Source: Marinobacter antarcticus
GTDB taxonomy: Bacteria > Pseudomonadota > Gammaproteobacteria > Pseudomonadales > Oleiphilaceae
Length of the DNA stretch: 64,000 nt
Reading direction: 5' to 3'
NCBI RefSeq assembly: GCF_900142385.1
Contig: NZ_FRAQ01000005.1
Location: 1 to 64,000, forward strand
Part shown: one piece after another, positions 20,601-29,555 of the stretch
Layout: every line of letters starts with the position of its first letter
Numbering within the stretch: the first letter of the stretch is position 1
Made by a program: the position numbers and the translations under genes
The notes under the pieces: model-generated
The model's database searches: none
Told to the model about the DNA's origin: nothing
What the model saw: only the letters and a program-made list of their open reading frames with translations

Positions 20601-20995
20601 CCGCTGTCATATCCATTCTCGGGAGCGGATGTATAAGAGGAATCAGGTAAGGATCCAGTTCCGTCAGCCTGAAGTGGTGGGCTGTATGTAACGTTGGGGT
20701 TGAACCATACCTTGTTTACTTTTGAAGAGTAGTAGTATGGATAATCCGCGTCCTTTCCGTCCTGATAATACGAACTACCTTGGCTTGACTGTATATTATT
20801 ATAGCCACTGAGGTCATCCGGCATATATTCCCAGCCCATAGAACCCGAATCGTCCAGTATAAACATCAGGTTCGGCGCCACAGCACTCCCGATAAACAAA
20901 GGTTCCTGCGCAAAGTCAGGCCGGGCGGAATAACCCGCTGTAGGAAGAACAAGCAAAGCAGCGGATAGCATAGCTTTCAGGTTAAACGTGTTCAT
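17615..20995 (-). CDS. pilY1: Type IV pilus tip adhesin / assembly factor PilY1
   Basis: PilY1 sits at the pilus tip, counters retraction and acts in adhesion and surface sensing. At 1126 aa it matches P. aeruginosa PilY1 (~1160). A signal peptide (MNTFNLKAMLSAALLVLPTAGYSA) is followed by a von Willebrand A-like part with a MIDAS-type DDSGSMG (near residue 50). The C-terminal half is a beta-propeller with an EF-hand-like calcium loop, D858 and D862 in DTTGDYLVDRVYAGD. Two RGD tripeptides occur, at 344-346 and 594-596. The N-terminal part is visibly AT-richer than surrounding genes. Its ATG overlaps the pilX stop by 4 nt. Confidence 0.93.
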   Translation of the reverse strand: MNTFNLKAMLSAALLVLPTAGYSARPDFAQEPLFIGSAVAPNLMFILDDSGSMGWEYMPDDLSGYNNIQSSQGSSYYQDGKDADYPYYYSSKVNKVWFNPNVTYSPPLQADGTGSLPDSSYTSAPENGYDSGSGTNNLSNKFAIRDYNVEGGGFYWVFNSSTSCDANPRQNSCYSHVSVNNLSASEQTNFANWYSYYNTRVKAARAGISGAFYNLPTSFRLGWGRINYGSHTVDGASGVRAVQEGIREYTTERREDFLDWLYDAPSSGGTPLRRALEGAGEYYEGSKRAWSDDPEEAVSGTNPVRECRLAYTILMSDGYYNGSNPASSVYQADDNDGSDISNNRGDSFKYIASDPFVDGRGAYTLADVAMHYWKRDLRTDITNYVPTSEKNPAFWQHMATYTVGLGVEGSVDPVAAFNAIKSGTYIDWWGGTSNEDKVNDMLHAAVNGRGGFFSAADPEKFATELAGTVGAIVAEAGSSTAVEFDVSSFQQGALIFASQFDPNGWTGDLKAAKLGGTNSPVVPDINEAVKNGDGWSARTILDNRDLATDDRVIVTYGNGAKGFRWTDLSNAQKNDLRYGSVGDTVAEQRLDYIRGDKSLDGTTGWRKRGSRLGSIVNSSPEFVGEPRAIWPDTAPFGSTSKRFSDFVTSNKTRTPVVYTGSNDGMLHGFKGTVSGGDEVLAYIPEFVYNSTANNAGLHFLTDPGYQHRYYVDLEIRQQDIFTKGKEADGTLTTDEDWRSIIVGGGRAGAKGIFAMDITDPSGFTEANAEKIILWEFAGTDNARMGYVTQAPVIGMTKWGTDARWTAFVSNGYNSDTASTGFFMLDIEGGMDGSWDTGDVRYVEFESGGDGLSPLTALDTTGDYLVDRVYAGDLDGNLWAASLSSAGTWASAYNNSGSPEPVFTTQTNQAITAAPVAAANKTMPRAGNLPNLMIYFGTGKYLEANDVTSNSTQSVYGIWDRGSSGLTRSGLESRSIVEGALTLPDTTTANVRYSTGDKMDFTTTKGWYVDLPTSGERAVVSAQVRGEFLYLNTMIPDQNPCLGGGRGWLMAFGLDGRSPEKRAFLKFGAKVAGYQSSGLPNQSTILGNFRFTPGSDSKDPVDVVEIPPLSGAVINAGRRGWNELINE

Positions 20996-21558
20996 GGATT
21001 ACCTCCTCCCAACCCACCGGGCTGAAATACATAAAAACCCTCAAGCAAGCGCATGCTCGAGCCAGACGGCCCGGCTGTTCTTACAAGGATGCGTGCGTAA
21101 TCAAACTCTGCCGGGCCTGCAGCACCGTATTGGCTGAAGTCCCGAGGCAACTGTCCTTCGGAATCCACAGTTACCTTGCCTTTGTACTCAAACATGAACT
21201 GCGGGGTCACGCCGTTTACAGCCGTCCCGTCACCTGCATTGTCGGGGTCACCTGTGTCCGGAACCCAGGTCTTTTTGATGAAAGGTGACGGCACCGTTAT
21301 GCTGGTATCCGTGCCATCGTAAAAACCGGTTGTTACGCCAAAATCTGTCAGATCGGAGAGGCCATCCAGTGTTGCTTCAGCCTCACGCATTGCAGTTTCT
21401 GCAATTTCCAGTGCGAGCATACCGTCTCTCTGGGCTGTCGACATACGCTCCTGCATGATGCTGCCCTGCATCCCGGAAACCGCGAGAAGTGTCAATACCA
21501 GCAAGATCACCAATGACAGCAACAGCACTGCACCCTTCTGTTTATTCACTATTCGCAT
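20992..21558 (-). CDS. pilX: Type IV minor pilin PilX
   Basis: PilX is a minor pilin of the tip complex, 188 aa. The N-terminus MRIVNKQKG is followed by AVLLLSLVILLVLTLLAVSG, then MQERMSTAQRDGMLALEIAE, the PilX N-terminal signature. The +5 residue is Leu, not the usual Glu. The PilX family is known to deviate here, so this is probably normal. It follows pilW by 15 nt and overlaps pilY1. The C-terminal half is divergent, as in other PilX proteins. Confidence 0.9.
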   Translation of the reverse strand: MRIVNKQKGAVLLLSLVILLVLTLLAVSGMQGSIMQERMSTAQRDGMLALEIAETAMREAEATLDGLSDLTDFGVTTGFYDGTDTSITVPSPFIKKTWVPDTGDPDNAGDGTAVNGVTPQFMFEYKGKVTVDSEGQLPRDFSQYGAAGPAEFDYARILVRTAGPSGSSMRLLEGFYVFQPGGLGGGNP

Positions 21559-21573
21559 GTTTATGTCACCCTG

Positions 21574-22653
21574 CTAGAACGGATTTCTGAGAGCATTGGT
21601 AAATGTATATACCCGATACATCCGCCGGTCTGCCGGCGTTGTCAGTTTGCTTGCATCTGCAACACAGTCTTCCCAGCCCGGAAAACAATAAGCTTGGGCG
21701 CTGTCCATAATATTGTCGTTCGGCGCCGCAACCAGAAGGCTTACCTCCACCGCAAGCACATTGTCCCAACTGGTGACAGCCGAGGCCGCGCGCCAGTTCT
21801 GTACGCCTGTAGTTACTGTGCCTTCGCCAAATCGCACGTTCATATCTTCAACACCTGCGACCAGCTCAATGTCTACTCCGCTGGCCTGTCTCATGAAAAG
21901 GGAGCTCCCCCCATCAGCGGCATTACCAATGAAATAGGCTTCGCTGTATGGCTGAAAAATCTCTGTACCGCGCTGGTAAACTGCACTCAAGCATGATCCG
22001 GCCGTCGTGCAACCAAGGGGGACGTTCGCACTCAGGTCATTACCTGGAGAACCGCTGCCGTTCGTCCCGGCACCTTCATCCGCTTTTAGCTGAATATTAC
22101 TGCCGACAGCATTCAACTCAGAAATCTCGAAAATATCGCCCATTTCACAGTTGGTTATGAATATCATCTCATTCACTGCAAGACCGCCAGCATCGGCAAG
22201 CACTATATTGTCAGTGGCCGTCATATCGGCCTCGAGTTTGACGATCGCACCGGGGCGGCTTACCCCGGTGATGTTTATGAAGTCTGTACCCGCAACGGCC
22301 GCGGCAGGTCGTTCAGCACCGGTTGCAGACACTCCCAGCGTATCAAAGCCATGCAGCACTGCATCATACTCACCATCAGAGCTGTCGAGATTGTTGGTAA
22401 TACCATTGACGGGATAGCAACCAAAAAAGCCAGCATTGCGTATCGCACGGGACAGTATGTCGGTTGCGATCCGTCCCGATTCCAGAGATCTTGCCGAGGA
22501 TTCGTTATGACGAAACGACTGGCTGTTAGATGTGAAAACCTGGACAAGACCCACGCTTAAAAGCGTGCCGAGCAATAACGCAATCATTAGCTCGATTAGC
22601 GACAACCCTGTTTGTGTACCCGGGCTAGCTGGAAGAAGGAAGAAGCGCTTCAT
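21574..22653 (-). CDS. pilW: Type IV minor pilin PilW
   Basis: PilW is a larger minor pilin, 359 aa. The leader is long (MKRFFLLPASPGTQTG), followed by LSLIELMIALLLGTLLSVGL with Glu at +5. The pattern SARSLESGRIATDILSRAIRNAGFFGC matches the PilW family. Cys residues (GCYPV, TNCEMG, GCTTAGSCL, YCFPGWEDC) would make disulfides. The start codon abuts the pilV stop with no gap. Confidence 0.9.
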   Translation of the reverse strand: MKRFFLLPASPGTQTGLSLIELMIALLLGTLLSVGLVQVFTSNSQSFRHNESSARSLESGRIATDILSRAIRNAGFFGCYPVNGITNNLDSSDGEYDAVLHGFDTLGVSATGAERPAAAVAGTDFINITGVSRPGAIVKLEADMTATDNIVLADAGGLAVNEMIFITNCEMGDIFEISELNAVGSNIQLKADEGAGTNGSGSPGNDLSANVPLGCTTAGSCLSAVYQRGTEIFQPYSEAYFIGNAADGGSSLFMRQASGVDIELVAGVEDMNVRFGEGTVTTGVQNWRAASAVTSWDNVLAVEVSLLVAAPNDNIMDSAQAYCFPGWEDCVADASKLTTPADRRMYRVYTFTNALRNPF

Positions 22654-23061
22654 TTACAATCTCGCATCCAAAGTAAGAGTTTGGGTTGCCAGGCCATTAT
22701 TCGCAGCGAAGGGGTCTCGCTCTGTCCATGTTATCTCCACCTCAGCGACAGTTGAGGTTCCGTTCATGGTCACCTTGAGATCGGCCCCCGATCCAAGATT
22801 CGCCAGCATCTGCGTTTTCAGCACCGATAGCTGACCTGCAGTCAGAGTTACTCCTCCGTTCGACCGCAATCTTTCTGCAACAGTCTGGGCATACATAGTG
22901 GCTTCAGAGCGAAGCGTCGAGTTAACGGTTTGCTGCATGGATACCAATTGAACACCCGCCACACCCAACAGGCCAATTCCGAGTATCAGAACTGCAATAA
23001 GCACCTCTATCATGGTAAATCCACGCTGAGGTTTTCCGGATAACAGGGGTTTTATCATCAT
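22654..23061 (-). CDS. pilV: Type IV minor pilin PilV
   Basis: PilV is a minor pilin, 135 aa. The leader ends in QRG, followed by FTMIEVLIAVLILGIGLLGV with Glu at +5 and the typical helix QLVSMQQTVNSTLRSEATMY. The protein is shorter than P. aeruginosa PilV (~185 aa), which may mean a smaller C-terminal domain. The stop abuts pilW directly, and it starts 10 nt after fimU. No Cys is seen in the mature part. Confidence 0.88.
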   Translation of the reverse strand: MMIKPLLSGKPQRGFTMIEVLIAVLILGIGLLGVAGVQLVSMQQTVNSTLRSEATMYAQTVAERLRSNGGVTLTAGQLSVLKTQMLANLGSGADLKVTMNGTSTVAEVEITWTERDPFAANNGLATQTLTLDARL

Positions 23062-23071
23062 GACAACCTCA

Positions 23072-23530
23072 TTATGGACAAGTGATCCGGGCCGATCTGA
23101 TCTGGCCGCCAGCCGTTATTCTTATCCTGGTTCCATCTTCACCAGAAGCCCTGCAGACATTAAACTCGGAGCCACCACCCAGCAACAAGCCGGTTGCACC
23201 GAATCTTGGGTTGCCGCCGCTGGTCAGAGCGATCGTAAATTGGCCCGAAGCGCCCTCGAATTCGCTGATCACTGTTCCATCATCTTCAACAATCTCATAA
23301 CCATTGGTAAAAGTCGTATCCGGCACCAATGACCTGGGCGCACCTGACCGTACGGCCTCAGCGCGCGCCATATTCAGCGCTCCTACCACATCGTTGTTGG
23401 TTGTAGTGAGCTGATTACTTTCTATCACCCTGGAGAAGCTCGGTACTGCAATAGCAGCAACAACCCCCAACACTGCCATGAGTACAAGCAGCTCTATCAG
23501 CGTGAAACCATTTCTGAACTTGCCAGACAT
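23072..23530 (-). CDS. fimU: Type IV minor pilin FimU (GspH family)
   Basis: This is the first gene of the minor pilin operon, 152 aa. The leader MSGKFRNG is cut before FTLIELLVLMAVLGVVAAIA, with Glu at +5. The GspH domain ends ...RITAGGQIRSARITCP. Two Cys (NVCRASG and ITCP) may pair. The C-terminal motif is GQIR rather than the GRxR seen in the separate fimT gene at 16239, supporting a structural rather than DNA-binding role. The promoter would lie in the 184-bp gap toward ispH. Confidence 0.85.
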   Translation of the reverse strand: MSGKFRNGFTLIELLVLMAVLGVVAAIAVPSFSRVIESNQLTTTNNDVVGALNMARAEAVRSGAPRSLVPDTTFTNGYEIVEDDGTVISEFEGASGQFTIALTSGGNPRFGATGLLLGGGSEFNVCRASGEDGTRIRITAGGQIRSARITCP

Positions 23531-23617
23531 AGACTCGTCATCCTGTTCTTTTAATCAGAGGATAATCAGACTGCCACAATCATGCTATCGCGGCATGACA
23601 GACGGACATTCGGAGGG

Positions 23618-23627
23618 GATAAACGGT
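23618..23627 (-). promoter_or_regulatory. Possible AlgR-type box upstream of fimU
   Basis: On the minus strand, ACCGTTTATC matches the P. aeruginosa AlgR core ACCGTTCGTC at eight of ten positions. It lies ~90 bp ahead of the fimU ATG, and AlgR activates the same operon in P. aeruginosa. A ten-base match by eye is weak evidence, and no algR gene is in the window. Confidence 0.25.
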
Positions 23628-23714
23628 AGCGGGGTGTTCAAAACCAGACTTGGGTCACAAAGCCTCCGCGCGCCATTGAGTGCATTTTCTATCAAGAGTC
23701 GTCAAAAAACAGTG

Positions 23715-24668
23715 TCAAGAAACATTAGTAGCATCAATCCGCAATTCCTTAGGCATCGAGAACACAATGTTCTCCTCACGCCCGGCAATCTCCTCTGGCA
23801 CGCTGCCTCCAAGATCCCGCAGGCGGCCAATCACGTCGTTGACCAGCACTTCCGGGGCTGAAGCGCCGGCGGTAACGCCGATGAAGGACTTGCCGTCCAG
23901 CCATTGCGGATCAATCTGGGAAGCTTCGTCGATCAGGTAGGCCGGGGTGCCCATACGCTCCGCCAGCTCGCGCAAACGGTTGGAGTTTGAACTGTTGGGT
24001 GAGCCAACAACCAGCATAAGGTCGCAGTCACCGGCCAGTTGCTTCACCGCATCCTGTCGGTTCTGAGTGGCGTAGCAGATGTCGTCTTTGCGCGGGCCTT
24101 CGATCTCGGGGAATCTCTCACGCAATGCGTCGATTACACGTGCGGTGTCGTCCATGGAAAGCGTGGTCTGGGTAACATAGGAGACATGTGCCGGGTCGTT
24201 CACTTCCAGGCGTGAGACGTCCTCTTCATTCTCAACCAGGTAAATATCGCCGCCGGTACTGTGATCGTACTGGCCCATGGTGCCTTCCACTTCCGGATGG
24301 CCGTGGTGCCCGATCAGCACGCACTCGCGGCCATCGCGGCTGTAGCGCATGACTTCCAGGTGCACTTTGGTGACCAGCGGGCAGGTGGCGTCGAACACTT
24401 TGAGACCGCGGCGGGCAGCTTCGCTCTGCACAGCCTGGGATACGCCGTGAGCGCTGAAGATGACCAGTTTGTCGTCTGGCACCTCATCCAGTTCGTCCAC
24501 AAAGATGGCGCCGCGATTACGCAGATTATCAACAACAAATTTGTTGTGTACCACCTCGTGGCGCACGTAAATCGGCGCACCGAATACGTCCAGAGCGCGA
24601 TTTACGATCTCGATAGCGCGATCCACGCCTGCACAAAAGCCACGGGGGTTTGCCAATCTTATCTGCAT
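23715..24668 (-). CDS. ispH: 4-hydroxy-3-methylbut-2-enyl diphosphate reductase
   Basis: IspH makes isopentenyl and dimethylallyl diphosphate, the last step of the MEP pathway, using a 4Fe-4S cluster. The three cluster Cys lie in GFCAGVDRA (Cys12), DATCPLVTK and [10 protein letters not shown]. The substrate Glu/His residues are in place ([10 protein letters not shown] and [10 protein letters not shown]). Length is 317 aa (E. coli 316). It begins 2 nt after fkpB and is the last gene of the murJ-ribF-ileS-lspA-fkpB-ispH set. This gene supplies the precursor for the octaprenyl synthase at 35119. Confidence 0.97.
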   Translation of the reverse strand: MQIRLANPRGFCAGVDRAIEIVNRALDVFGAPIYVRHEVVHNKFVVDNLRNRGAIFVDELDEVPDDKLVIFSAHGVSQAVQSEAARRGLKVFDATCPLVTKVHLEVMRYSRDGRECVLIGHHGHPEVEGTMGQYDHSTGGDIYLVENEEDVSRLEVNDPAHVSYVTQTTLSMDDTARVIDALRERFPEIEGPRKDDICYATQNRQDAVKQLAGDCDLMLVVGSPNSSNSNRLRELAERMGTPAYLIDEASQIDPQWLDGKSFIGVTAGASAPEVLVNDVIGRLRDLGGSVPEEIAGREENIVFSMPKELRIDATNVS

Positions 24669-24670
24669 AG

Positions 24671-25123
24671 TCAGTGCGTCTGCCCTGCCGGTTCTACGTC
24701 GATAATTTCTACGTCAAAAGTCAGTGTACGCCCGGACAACGGATGATTGAAATCCACTTCCACCTGGTCCCCTTCCACGCGGCTCACTACGCCAGGCAGC
24801 TCTTGCTGGCGTGCGTCCGCAAAGGAGATCATCACGCCCGGGTCCAGCACCATATCGGCACTGAATTCGTGCCGTTTAAACGTCTGCATATTGTTGGGAT
24901 TACGCTGACCGAAGGCCTTTTCCGGTGGTACCTGATAGCTGGCTTTGTCGCCGGCCTTCATCCCCATCAGGTAGGCCTCAAAGTTCTCCGGCAGGCTTTC
25001 ATCACCGATTTCCAGAGTCGCCGCATCTTTATCAAAGGTGGAATCAATCACTTCGCCGCTCTCGAATTTCAGCGCAAAGTGCAGGGTGACGCGCGTCCCT
25101 TTGTCTATTGGCAGTTCTTTCAT
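24671..25123 (-). CDS. fkpB: FKBP-type peptidyl-prolyl cis-trans isomerase (SlpA/FkpB)
   Basis: This is a cytoplasmic FKBP of the SlyD/SlpA class, 150 aa. The FKBP core is [19 protein letters not shown], with the insert-in-flap domain formed by [21 protein letters not shown]. There is no SlyD-type His-rich tail, which fits SlpA/FkpB. The gene is 5 nt after lspA and directly before ispH, the same order as in E. coli and Pseudomonas. Confidence 0.93.
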   Translation of the reverse strand: MKELPIDKGTRVTLHFALKFESGEVIDSTFDKDAATLEIGDESLPENFEAYLMGMKAGDKASYQVPPEKAFGQRNPNNMQTFKRHEFSADMVLDPGVMISFADARQQELPGVVSRVEGDQVEVDFNHPLSGRTLTFDVEIIDVEPAGQTH

Positions 25124-25128
25124 GGACT

Positions 25129-25653
25129 TTATTCGCTCCCGTTCGCAGGCGGGCCGGAATCAGCAGGCTTGCGGAACATATCAAGAATCATCATGGCTGC
25201 ACCTATGGTAATGGCTGTATCGGCCAGATTAAATGCGGGAAAATGCCAGTCCTGCCAGTAAAAATGCAGGAAGTCGACAACGTAACCGTGCACAACCCGA
25301 TCGTATACATTACCCAGCGCACCACCAAGGATCAGTACGATAGCAATGGCCGACCAGGTTTCATGGCGCTGCAGATTTCTCAGCCAGCCGACGAGTACGA
25401 CACTGACCACCAACGCCAGTGTCACGAAGAACCAGCGCTGCCAGCCGGCGGCGCCCGCAAGGAAACTGAACGCCGCCCCGGTATTGTGCAGCAGCGTCAG
25501 ATTAAACATGGGAATAACCGAGACCGGGTCACCATAGGTCAGCATGGCCGTAGCCATGGCCTTGGTGCCCAGATCAAGCACAATAACCAGCAGGGCCAGC
25601 CAGAGCCACTTCAGTTTGGTTCCGGTTTTCTGTTCAGTCATTGCCAGATCCAT
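25129..25653 (-). CDS. lspA: Signal peptidase II (prolipoprotein signal peptidase)
   Basis: LspA cleaves the signal peptide of lipidated prolipoproteins in the inner membrane; it would process BamD and the DUF2057 lipoprotein in this window. Four hydrophobic helices are visible. The two catalytic Asp lie in [15 protein letters not shown] and FNLADTAI. Length is 174 aa. The ATG overlaps the ileS TGA (TGATG), so translation is probably coupled; an inner ATG four codons later is an alternative start. Confidence 0.95.
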   Translation of the reverse strand: MDLAMTEQKTGTKLKWLWLALLVIVLDLGTKAMATAMLTYGDPVSVIPMFNLTLLHNTGAAFSFLAGAAGWQRWFFVTLALVVSVVLVGWLRNLQRHETWSAIAIVLILGGALGNVYDRVVHGYVVDFLHFYWQDWHFPAFNLADTAITIGAAMMILDMFRKPADSGPPANGSE

Positions 25654-28472
25654 CAGGCAAACGAGCGGGTTTCACCCGGCCCTTCCACATTGGTGATACA
25701 GCGGCCACACAAATCTTCGTGTTCGGCGCTAGCACCCACATCTTCCCGGTGGTGCCAGCAACGCTCGCATTTCGCATACGTCGCCGGCGTCACTTTTACC
25801 CGCAGGCCTTCGTAGCTGGTCATCTCGGCGCTACCGGCTTCCGATACTGGTCGCACGGTTGCTTCGGAAGTGATCAGCACAAAGCGGAGCTCTTCTCCAA
25901 GGAACTCCAGGTCAGCTGCCAGATCGCCCTCGCAATAAAGCGTGACTTCGGCGCTCAGTGATCCCTTGATTTCGCCGCGGGCTCGGGCTTCTTCCAGGCG
26001 CTTGTTTACGGCTTCTTTCACACCGTATATCCGGCGCCAGTAATCGCGGCCCAGTTCGGCATTTTCTGGAAGTTCTGTAAGGCCTTCGTACCAGGTTTCA
26101 TAGAACACAGTGTCACCGCGCTCTCCCGGCAAGTGCTGCCAGATTTCATCCGCTGTGAAGCTCAGGATGGGCGCAATCCAGCGCACCAGGGCCTCGGCCA
26201 CATGGTAAAGCGCGGTCTGGCAAGAGCGCCGTGCCAGGCTATCCGCCTGGGTGGTGTACTGGCGATCCTTGATAATATCGAGATAAAAGCCGCCCAGGGT
26301 GGCTTCACAGAAGCTGTACACTTTCTGGTAAATCCGCAGGAAGTCGTAATTCTGGTAGTCCTCATGCAGCTCGTTCTGCAGCTGCTGAGCGCGATCCACC
26401 ATCCACCGATCCAGCGCAATCATCTCATCCGGAGCGACCATATGCTGCTTCGGATCAAAGCCTGTGAGGTTGCTCATCAGGAAGCGCGAGGTGTTGCGGA
26501 TACGGCGGTATCCGTCTGCGGTCTGCCGCAGGATGTCCTTGGAAACCGTCATTTCGCCGCTGTAATCGGTCGCTGAAACCCACAAGCGGAGAATGTCGGC
26601 ACCCAGCTCGTTCATGACTTCCTGAGGCGCAATCACGTTACCCAGCGACTTGGACATTTTGAGGCCCTTGCCATCCACGGTAAAGCCGTGGGTGAGCACC
26701 TGCCGGTATGGCGCCACACCGTTCATTGCGATGGACGTTTTCAGCGAAGACTGGAACCAGCCACGATGCTGGTCAGAGCCCTCCAGATACAAATCAGCGG
26801 GGAACTGGCCCAGCTCCGGGCGTACGCGCAACACAGACTCGTGGGTAACGCCGGAATCGAACCACACATCCAGTGTATCCAGAACTTTTTCGTAGTGGTC
26901 TGCATCATCACCCAGCAATTCGCGGGTATCGATCTCGTACCAGGCATCGATGCCCCCGGTTTCGATAGCCTGGGCCACTTTCTCAATCAGGTTCTGGGTG
27001 TCCGGATGCAGTTCCTGGGTTTCTTTATGAATAAACAGGGTAATCGGCACGCCCCAGGTACGCTGGCGTGAGACACACCAGTCCGGAGACTGCCGGATCA
27101 TGGCCTCAATACGGCTCTGGCCCCAGGCAGGAATCCAGCGCACACCCTTGATGGCTTCCAGTGCGTCTGCACGGAGGTTTTCTTTCTCCATGCTGATAAA
27201 CCATTGCGGCGTCGCGCGGTAGATCAGCGGCGTTTTGGTGCGCCAGCAATGGGGAAAGCTGTGGCGGAATTTTTCCTTGCGAACCAATTTGCCTTCGCGC
27301 GCAAGAGCGTCGCAAACCGGATCATCCGCCTTATAGACATGAATACCTGCAAACTCACCGGTAGCGCTGGTGTAAGTGCCATCGGCCTGAACCAGGTTCA
27401 ACGTGCCGATGCCGTAGATTTTGCCGACGACAAAATCTTCCATACCGTGATCGGGGGCTGTGTGCACGGCGCCGGTGCCCGCATCAATAGAGACGTGGTC
27501 ACCGAGAATCACCGGAACCTGCTTGTCGTAGATCGGGTGATGCAAGGACAGGTGCTCAAGATCGGCACCCAGACAGGTGCCCAGCACTTCAAAATCCGCA
27601 ACATCCCAGCGCGCCATAACGCCTTCAACCATGGCCGCCGCCAGAATCATGCGCTCGGGACCGTTGCCGGCATCAACCTGAACCAGCGCGTAGTCAAGAT
27701 CGGCATTGAGCGACACAGCCTGGTTCGCAGGGATGGTCCAGGGCGTGGTGGTCCAGATAACCACGGAAACGTCGCCTTCGCCTTTGTCGGTGCCAAACAG
27801 CGCCAGGGCTTTGCCCTGATCGACCGCCGTAAAACGCACATCAATCTGCGTTGACGTTTTGTCCTGGTATTCTACTTCGGCTTCTGCCAGTGCGGACTGA
27901 CCCACCACACTCCAGTAAACCGGCCTGTAACCACGCACCAGATGGCCCTTGGCGACAATCTTGCCTAGCGCCCGAACAATGCCGGCTTCGACTTTCGGAT
28001 CCATGGTGAGGTAGGGCTTGTCCCACTCACCCATCACACCGAGGCGGATAAAGTCGGCTTTCTGGCCGGCAATCTGTTTAGTGGCGTAGTCGCGGCATGC
28101 CTGGCGGAAGGTTTTGTAGTCGACCTTCACACCGGCCTTGCCAATCTCCTGCTCAACTTTGTGTTCAATCGGCAGTCCATGGCAATCCCAGCCCGGCACA
28201 TAGGGCGCATCAAAGCCCATGAAGCCGCGGGATTTCACGATCATATCCTTCAGAATCTTGTTGACCGCATGACCAATGTGAATGCTGCCGTTGGCATAGG
28301 GAGGGCCATCGTGAAGGATGAACTTTTCACGCCCTTCGCGCTGCTGGCGCAGGTTGGCGTAAACGTTCAGATCCTGCCACCGCTTGAGCATCTCGGGCTC
28401 GCGCTTGGCCAGGTTGCCGCGCATGGGAAACGCGGTTTCCGGCAGATTCAGAGTGTGCTTATAGTCGCTCAT
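25653..28472 (-). CDS. ileS: Isoleucine--tRNA ligase
   Basis: IleS charges tRNA-Ile. It is a class I synthetase of 939 aa (E. coli 938). The HIGH motif is HIGHAVNK (~residue 63), the KMSKS motif is KMSKSLGN, and the editing CP1 domain includes [14 protein letters not shown]. The C-terminal zinc finger has [12 protein letters not shown] then CGRC. The bacterial IleS-1 type is indicated by this Zn finger. Neighbours are ribF upstream (46 nt) and lspA overlapping. Confidence 0.98.
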   Translation of the reverse strand: MSDYKHTLNLPETAFPMRGNLAKREPEMLKRWQDLNVYANLRQQREGREKFILHDGPPYANGSIHIGHAVNKILKDMIVKSRGFMGFDAPYVPGWDCHGLPIEHKVEQEIGKAGVKVDYKTFRQACRDYATKQIAGQKADFIRLGVMGEWDKPYLTMDPKVEAGIVRALGKIVAKGHLVRGYRPVYWSVVGQSALAEAEVEYQDKTSTQIDVRFTAVDQGKALALFGTDKGEGDVSVVIWTTTPWTIPANQAVSLNADLDYALVQVDAGNGPERMILAAAMVEGVMARWDVADFEVLGTCLGADLEHLSLHHPIYDKQVPVILGDHVSIDAGTGAVHTAPDHGMEDFVVGKIYGIGTLNLVQADGTYTSATGEFAGIHVYKADDPVCDALAREGKLVRKEKFRHSFPHCWRTKTPLIYRATPQWFISMEKENLRADALEAIKGVRWIPAWGQSRIEAMIRQSPDWCVSRQRTWGVPITLFIHKETQELHPDTQNLIEKVAQAIETGGIDAWYEIDTRELLGDDADHYEKVLDTLDVWFDSGVTHESVLRVRPELGQFPADLYLEGSDQHRGWFQSSLKTSIAMNGVAPYRQVLTHGFTVDGKGLKMSKSLGNVIAPQEVMNELGADILRLWVSATDYSGEMTVSKDILRQTADGYRRIRNTSRFLMSNLTGFDPKQHMVAPDEMIALDRWMVDRAQQLQNELHEDYQNYDFLRIYQKVYSFCEATLGGFYLDIIKDRQYTTQADSLARRSCQTALYHVAEALVRWIAPILSFTADEIWQHLPGERGDTVFYETWYEGLTELPENAELGRDYWRRIYGVKEAVNKRLEEARARGEIKGSLSAEVTLYCEGDLAADLEFLGEELRFVLITSEATVRPVSEAGSAEMTSYEGLRVKVTPATYAKCERCWHHREDVGASAEHEDLCGRCITNVEGPGETRSFA

Positions 28473-28518
28473 GGTTCGTGTGCGTGCTCTTTAGGTCAGT
28501 TTGTTTGGCCAGTTTGGG

Positions 28519-29472
28519 TCAGTGATGTTCTGCCAGCCACGCTCGTGCGGCGTCGAAATCTCTGGCAATCTGCGCTTTCAGCGCGTCGATAGAGTCAAAC
28601 TTTTCTTCATCCCGCAGTCCGTGGCGGAAAACAACGTCAATATGCTGGCCGTAAAGTGTGCCAGTAAAGTCAAACAGGTGCACTTCCAGTGCTGGCTGTT
28701 TGCCATCAACCGTCGGGCGCAGGCCGATGTTGGCAATGCCGTCCTGAGTCGTTCCGTTTTCAAGCGTAACGCTAACCACATAAACGCCCCGTAAGGCAGG
28801 CATCTGCCGAAGCAGGACATTCGCGGTGGGCGATCCGATACGGCGCCCCAGCTGCCGACCATAAACTACCCGGCCCCGAATGCGATACGGGCGCCCCAAC
28901 AGAGACTCTGCTTTTTCCAGCCGGTCTTCCAACATAAGGTTGCGGATTCGCGTGCTGCTTATACGCTCGCCCGCAACGGTTACGGTGCGGGTATTTTCCA
29001 CTGAAAAACCGGCGGTTCTGCCCACCTTCTCCAGTAGCGCAAAGTCCCCGGCCCGGTCACAACCGAAGCGGAAATCATCACCTACGACGAGGTGACGCAC
29101 CGCCAGCCCGTCAATGAGAACATCGTCGATAAAGCCCATGGCGGAATAACTGCGAAAGGTTTCATCGAATTTGAGGCACAGCACGATATCAATGTCCGCC
29201 GCGAGCAAAGCCTCCAGTTTTTGCCGGAACCCCATCAGCCGGGGCGGCGCCTCCATGCCCTGGAAGAACTCCCTTGGTTGAGGCTCAAAAACCATGACAA
29301 CCGAGGGCAAGTTCAAAGCGCGGGCTTTGCTTTTCACCTGATCGATAATGGTTTGATGGCCCAGATGAACGCCGTCAAAGTTGCCGATGGTGGCAACACA
29401 GCCCTCCGCCAGCGGAGAATCCACCTGCCTGGAAAGCATTTTCAGGTTGGTCAGGCTCCGGATCAGACGCAT
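28519..29472 (-). CDS. ribF: Bifunctional riboflavin kinase / FAD synthetase
   Basis: RibF phosphorylates riboflavin to FMN and adenylates FMN to FAD. The N-terminal nucleotidyltransferase domain has IGNFDGVHLGHQTIID and the ISSTRIRNLM segment. The C-terminal kinase domain has GRVVYGRQLGRRIGSPTANV and the Glu-containing ALEVHLFDF. Length is 317 aa. It joins murJ and ileS in a conserved run and uses the product of the rib genes at 42936-45766. Confidence 0.96.
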   Translation of the reverse strand: MRLIRSLTNLKMLSRQVDSPLAEGCVATIGNFDGVHLGHQTIIDQVKSKARALNLPSVVMVFEPQPREFFQGMEAPPRLMGFRQKLEALLAADIDIVLCLKFDETFRSYSAMGFIDDVLIDGLAVRHLVVGDDFRFGCDRAGDFALLEKVGRTAGFSVENTRTVTVAGERISSTRIRNLMLEDRLEKAESLLGRPYRIRGRVVYGRQLGRRIGSPTANVLLRQMPALRGVYVVSVTLENGTTQDGIANIGLRPTVDGKQPALEVHLFDFTGTLYGQHIDVVFRHGLRDEEKFDSIDALKAQIARDFDAARAWLAEHH

Positions 29473-29555
29473 GCAATGCGAACCTTCATTTGCCAGTTGG
29501 CTTTCAGCGCTTTGATGGTGTGCAAAGCGCTGGCGAGAAAACGCGCGATTATACC

